DNA from: Hungatella sp. UBA3147
GTDB taxonomy: Bacteria > Bacillota > Clostridia > Lachnospirales > Lachnospiraceae
Assembly (NCBI GenBank): GCA_002365025.1
Contig: DEYX01000197.1
Location: 1 to 7,907 of the forward strand
Length of the DNA: 7,907 nucleotides
Direction: 5' to 3'
Of the stretch, positions 7,501 through 7,907 are shown in pieces (within the stretch, counting starts at the first letter, position 1; the number at the start of each line of letters is the position of its first letter). The notes below the pieces were generated by a model that did no database searches, was not told where the DNA came from, and worked only from the letters and a program-made list of their open reading frames with translations. The translations under genes were made by a program, and so were the position numbers.

Positions 7501-7907
7501 GTAACTGCCAAAACCAGTTCCCTCACAGGTATCAACCACACCGGCATGATGAATTCGCAGTGAATCTCCCACCTGCACACCACCAAAGCTGCCGCCATAG
7601 GTCCAGCGGGCGAGGACATGTCTTGTAACTAACGTAGTATCCCCTTTGATACAAAAACTACTATTGGCAGCACCATTTACACCAATCCCGCACCTACCGC
7701 CACCTCCGACCAAATCGAAGCCCGTCACTTCCCCCTGGTTGGAAGCGGTGTTGGGTGAAGAGGTATAATTATAGGTGTCGTAGCTTTGCTTATAAACAAG
7801 ACCTTCTGTTCCAACCTCTGAATAGGCGTTCCCTTCCATATATCCCCAGCCCGCACCGCGGAACCAATAGTTATAGTCCGTGTTAGTACACATGCTTCCC
7901 TCACGTA
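4579..7907 (-). CDS. Large LPXTG-like surface protein, putative pilus tip adhesin (5' end outside window)
   Basis: The reading frame is open to the window edge. The first visible Met (7893) is not followed by a signal peptide, so the true start probably lies upstream, although a weak GAGG sequence precedes this Met. Residues are counted from it (1104 visible). Residues 1-620 are rich in Gly, Asn, Thr and aromatics, with recurring short hydrophobic strands such as VTLNVF, IIINVNAP and VQVNLV. This suggests a right-handed beta-helix, as in many surface adhesins. Residues 630-920 look like beta-sandwich or linker segments that I cannot name. Residues 923-1063 form a Spy0128/FctA-type domain with a likely isopeptide triad of K933 (VTISK), E1019 (VQIVE) and N1059 (FDFIN). 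The end is a sorting signal: VVPTG at 1064-1068, a membrane segment and CRRKRSF. It would be exported, joined by sortase between T1067 and G1068, and displayed at the fibre tip, by analogy with Cpa of S. pyogenes. The ligand is unknown. Its stop lies 1 nt before the next gene. Confidence 0.85.
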   Translation of the reverse strand, partial: REGSMCTNTDYNYWFRGAGWGYMEGNAYSEVGTEGLVYKQSYDTYNYTSSPNTASNQGEVTGFDLVGGGGRCGIGVNGAANSSFCIKGDTTLVTRHVLARWTYGGSFGGVQVGDSLRIHHAGVVDTCEGTGFGSYIHVGDGRAEVYGGQVDWFLSGGGWHDNYQDGNVSVEVFDAPNVIINASMGGTYGEYDNSTYPHRISGNSTIMVRGGNFSGRARTGVLRGFSAGPSNNGYIWGNASVTIDLRGNQYGFSLASGDSISGGRRLGAGTSSYLGTDANNTVTLNVFTDDSQTDLLNGLNIYGDCALSAYNSNTVNDQYVNRTRAGNIIINVNAPNANIGNLYATNYSNLSGGTLRKNVQVNLVSAGTLTGLCAGNGTEDITNAVASASEQAGKKAVINVGPQSEDPNDILGDRENGQTNDGLPHRINISTNGIIGFTSMDIRERLLVAQNGNIKNGLNATAANHGTSYHTFGDVTLHAGEGIEGAGLGIASAGASFIAGTARVEGEGQVYIQSTGQVDQIVFTDVITTENNALTWLKVGNVSADSNLQTNWFGVSSGWRVITLNPDKTKAKERITPVNFRGSEESTGKTFIGDSDTHFSGNNGYAVAILGSVYNWEVTEGYGKISHNVPVSTTAPSSGQPISAYGTVPADTPSAKGSIALPSALVPGTVPYPVFSFIPDSARGEHVEGVDIFGSDRYISATPHMYHIDAGDVNQLKTWTASGDDKNYSFDIRAQFAQGDTQVSAQDVIITESEAAAISSVADVISYTQASGSPFFQNNITDQMLEEIRAPLEQGQVWRSHTISYTAGDEAVSGGQVHLDAHVTVVRNGTSVSADRQYALYANDGTMTLAQAQVLGGQTALDSGYTNAVAILANGTTAVPSINNEALPDITGSTAATVPKDVPVSYSYAPDGQSQAVAKQVTVHIKGPTEVNVTISKMVAGDYADKTREFSFTIYLRDGGGVALPAGTQLLYTGSVVSGSGAESPASGTLTLNEEGKATFTLKHGQQIIMKDPVPQGSVQIVESADPNYSVSFTDTTTTVTTNGSDTGAVSLSGADRTFDFINTRISVVPTGVLTGDIQGPALLGLSMLLLMVLVSAGMIHCRRKRSF
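4586..4591 (-). promoter_or_regulatory. Ribosome binding site of the signal peptidase-like gene (inside the adhesin gene)
   Basis: AAGGAG on the minus strand, 8 nt before the ATG at 4577. It lies in the final codons of the adhesin gene, whose stop is 1 nt from this start, so the two genes are likely translated together. Confidence 0.75.

Noticed and set aside
7880..7907. True start of the adhesin at the Met at 7893
   Set aside because: A weak GAGG lies upstream, but the frame stays open to the edge and no signal peptide follows, as a sortase substrate needs. It cannot be fully excluded.

Overview
The window is one minus-strand gene cluster that looks like a sortase-assembled pilus (FCT-type) island from a Gram-positive bacterium. 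Moderate GC (roughly mid-40s % by eye), AGGAGG-like ribosome sites and the protein families suggest a Firmicute, most likely a gut clostridial lineage such as Lachnospiraceae. No 16S or housekeeping gene is present to fix the taxon. Nothing convincing is coded on the plus strand.

Read 5' to 3' on the minus strand, the order is as follows. (1) A very large surface protein (7907-4579, 5' end outside the window), with a Gly/Asn-rich region likely to be a beta-helix, a pilin-type isopeptide domain and a VVPTG cell-wall sorting signal: the likely tip adhesin. (2) A signal-peptidase-I-like protein (4577-4020) that keeps the catalytic Ser but has Arg where the general-base Lys should be. (3) The likely major shaft pilin (3919-2624), with two Spy0128/FctA-type isopeptide domains and an ITPTG sorting signal. 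(4) A complete class B sortase (2557-1610) with His, Cys and Arg in place: the likely pilin polymerase. (5) A second two-domain pilin (1626-382) with a long Gly/Ser linker and a different sorting motif, SPKTG: the likely basal or accessory subunit. (6) The N-terminal 128 residues of a second class B sortase (385-1), cut by the window edge.

The order adhesin - signal-peptidase homologue - major pilin - class B sortase - small pilin matches the Streptococcus pyogenes pilus locus (cpa - sipA - fctA/tee - srtC - fctB). By analogy, the signal-peptidase-like protein assists assembly, the first sortase joins PTG-motif subunits through lysines, and the SPKTG subunit ends the fibre and hands it to a wall-anchoring sortase, perhaps the second one here. 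Genes 1-2 are 1 nt apart, genes 4-5 overlap by 17 nt and genes 5-6 overlap as ATGA. Only the major pilin has real gaps around it (100 and 66 nt). No terminator or strong promoter was found.

The points most worth a second look are the Lys-to-Arg change in the signal-peptidase homologue, the apparent loss of both the isopeptide Lys and its Glu in domain 1 of the SPKTG pilin, and a tip protein that joins a beta-helix-like head to a C-terminal domain closely related to that of the shaft pilin.
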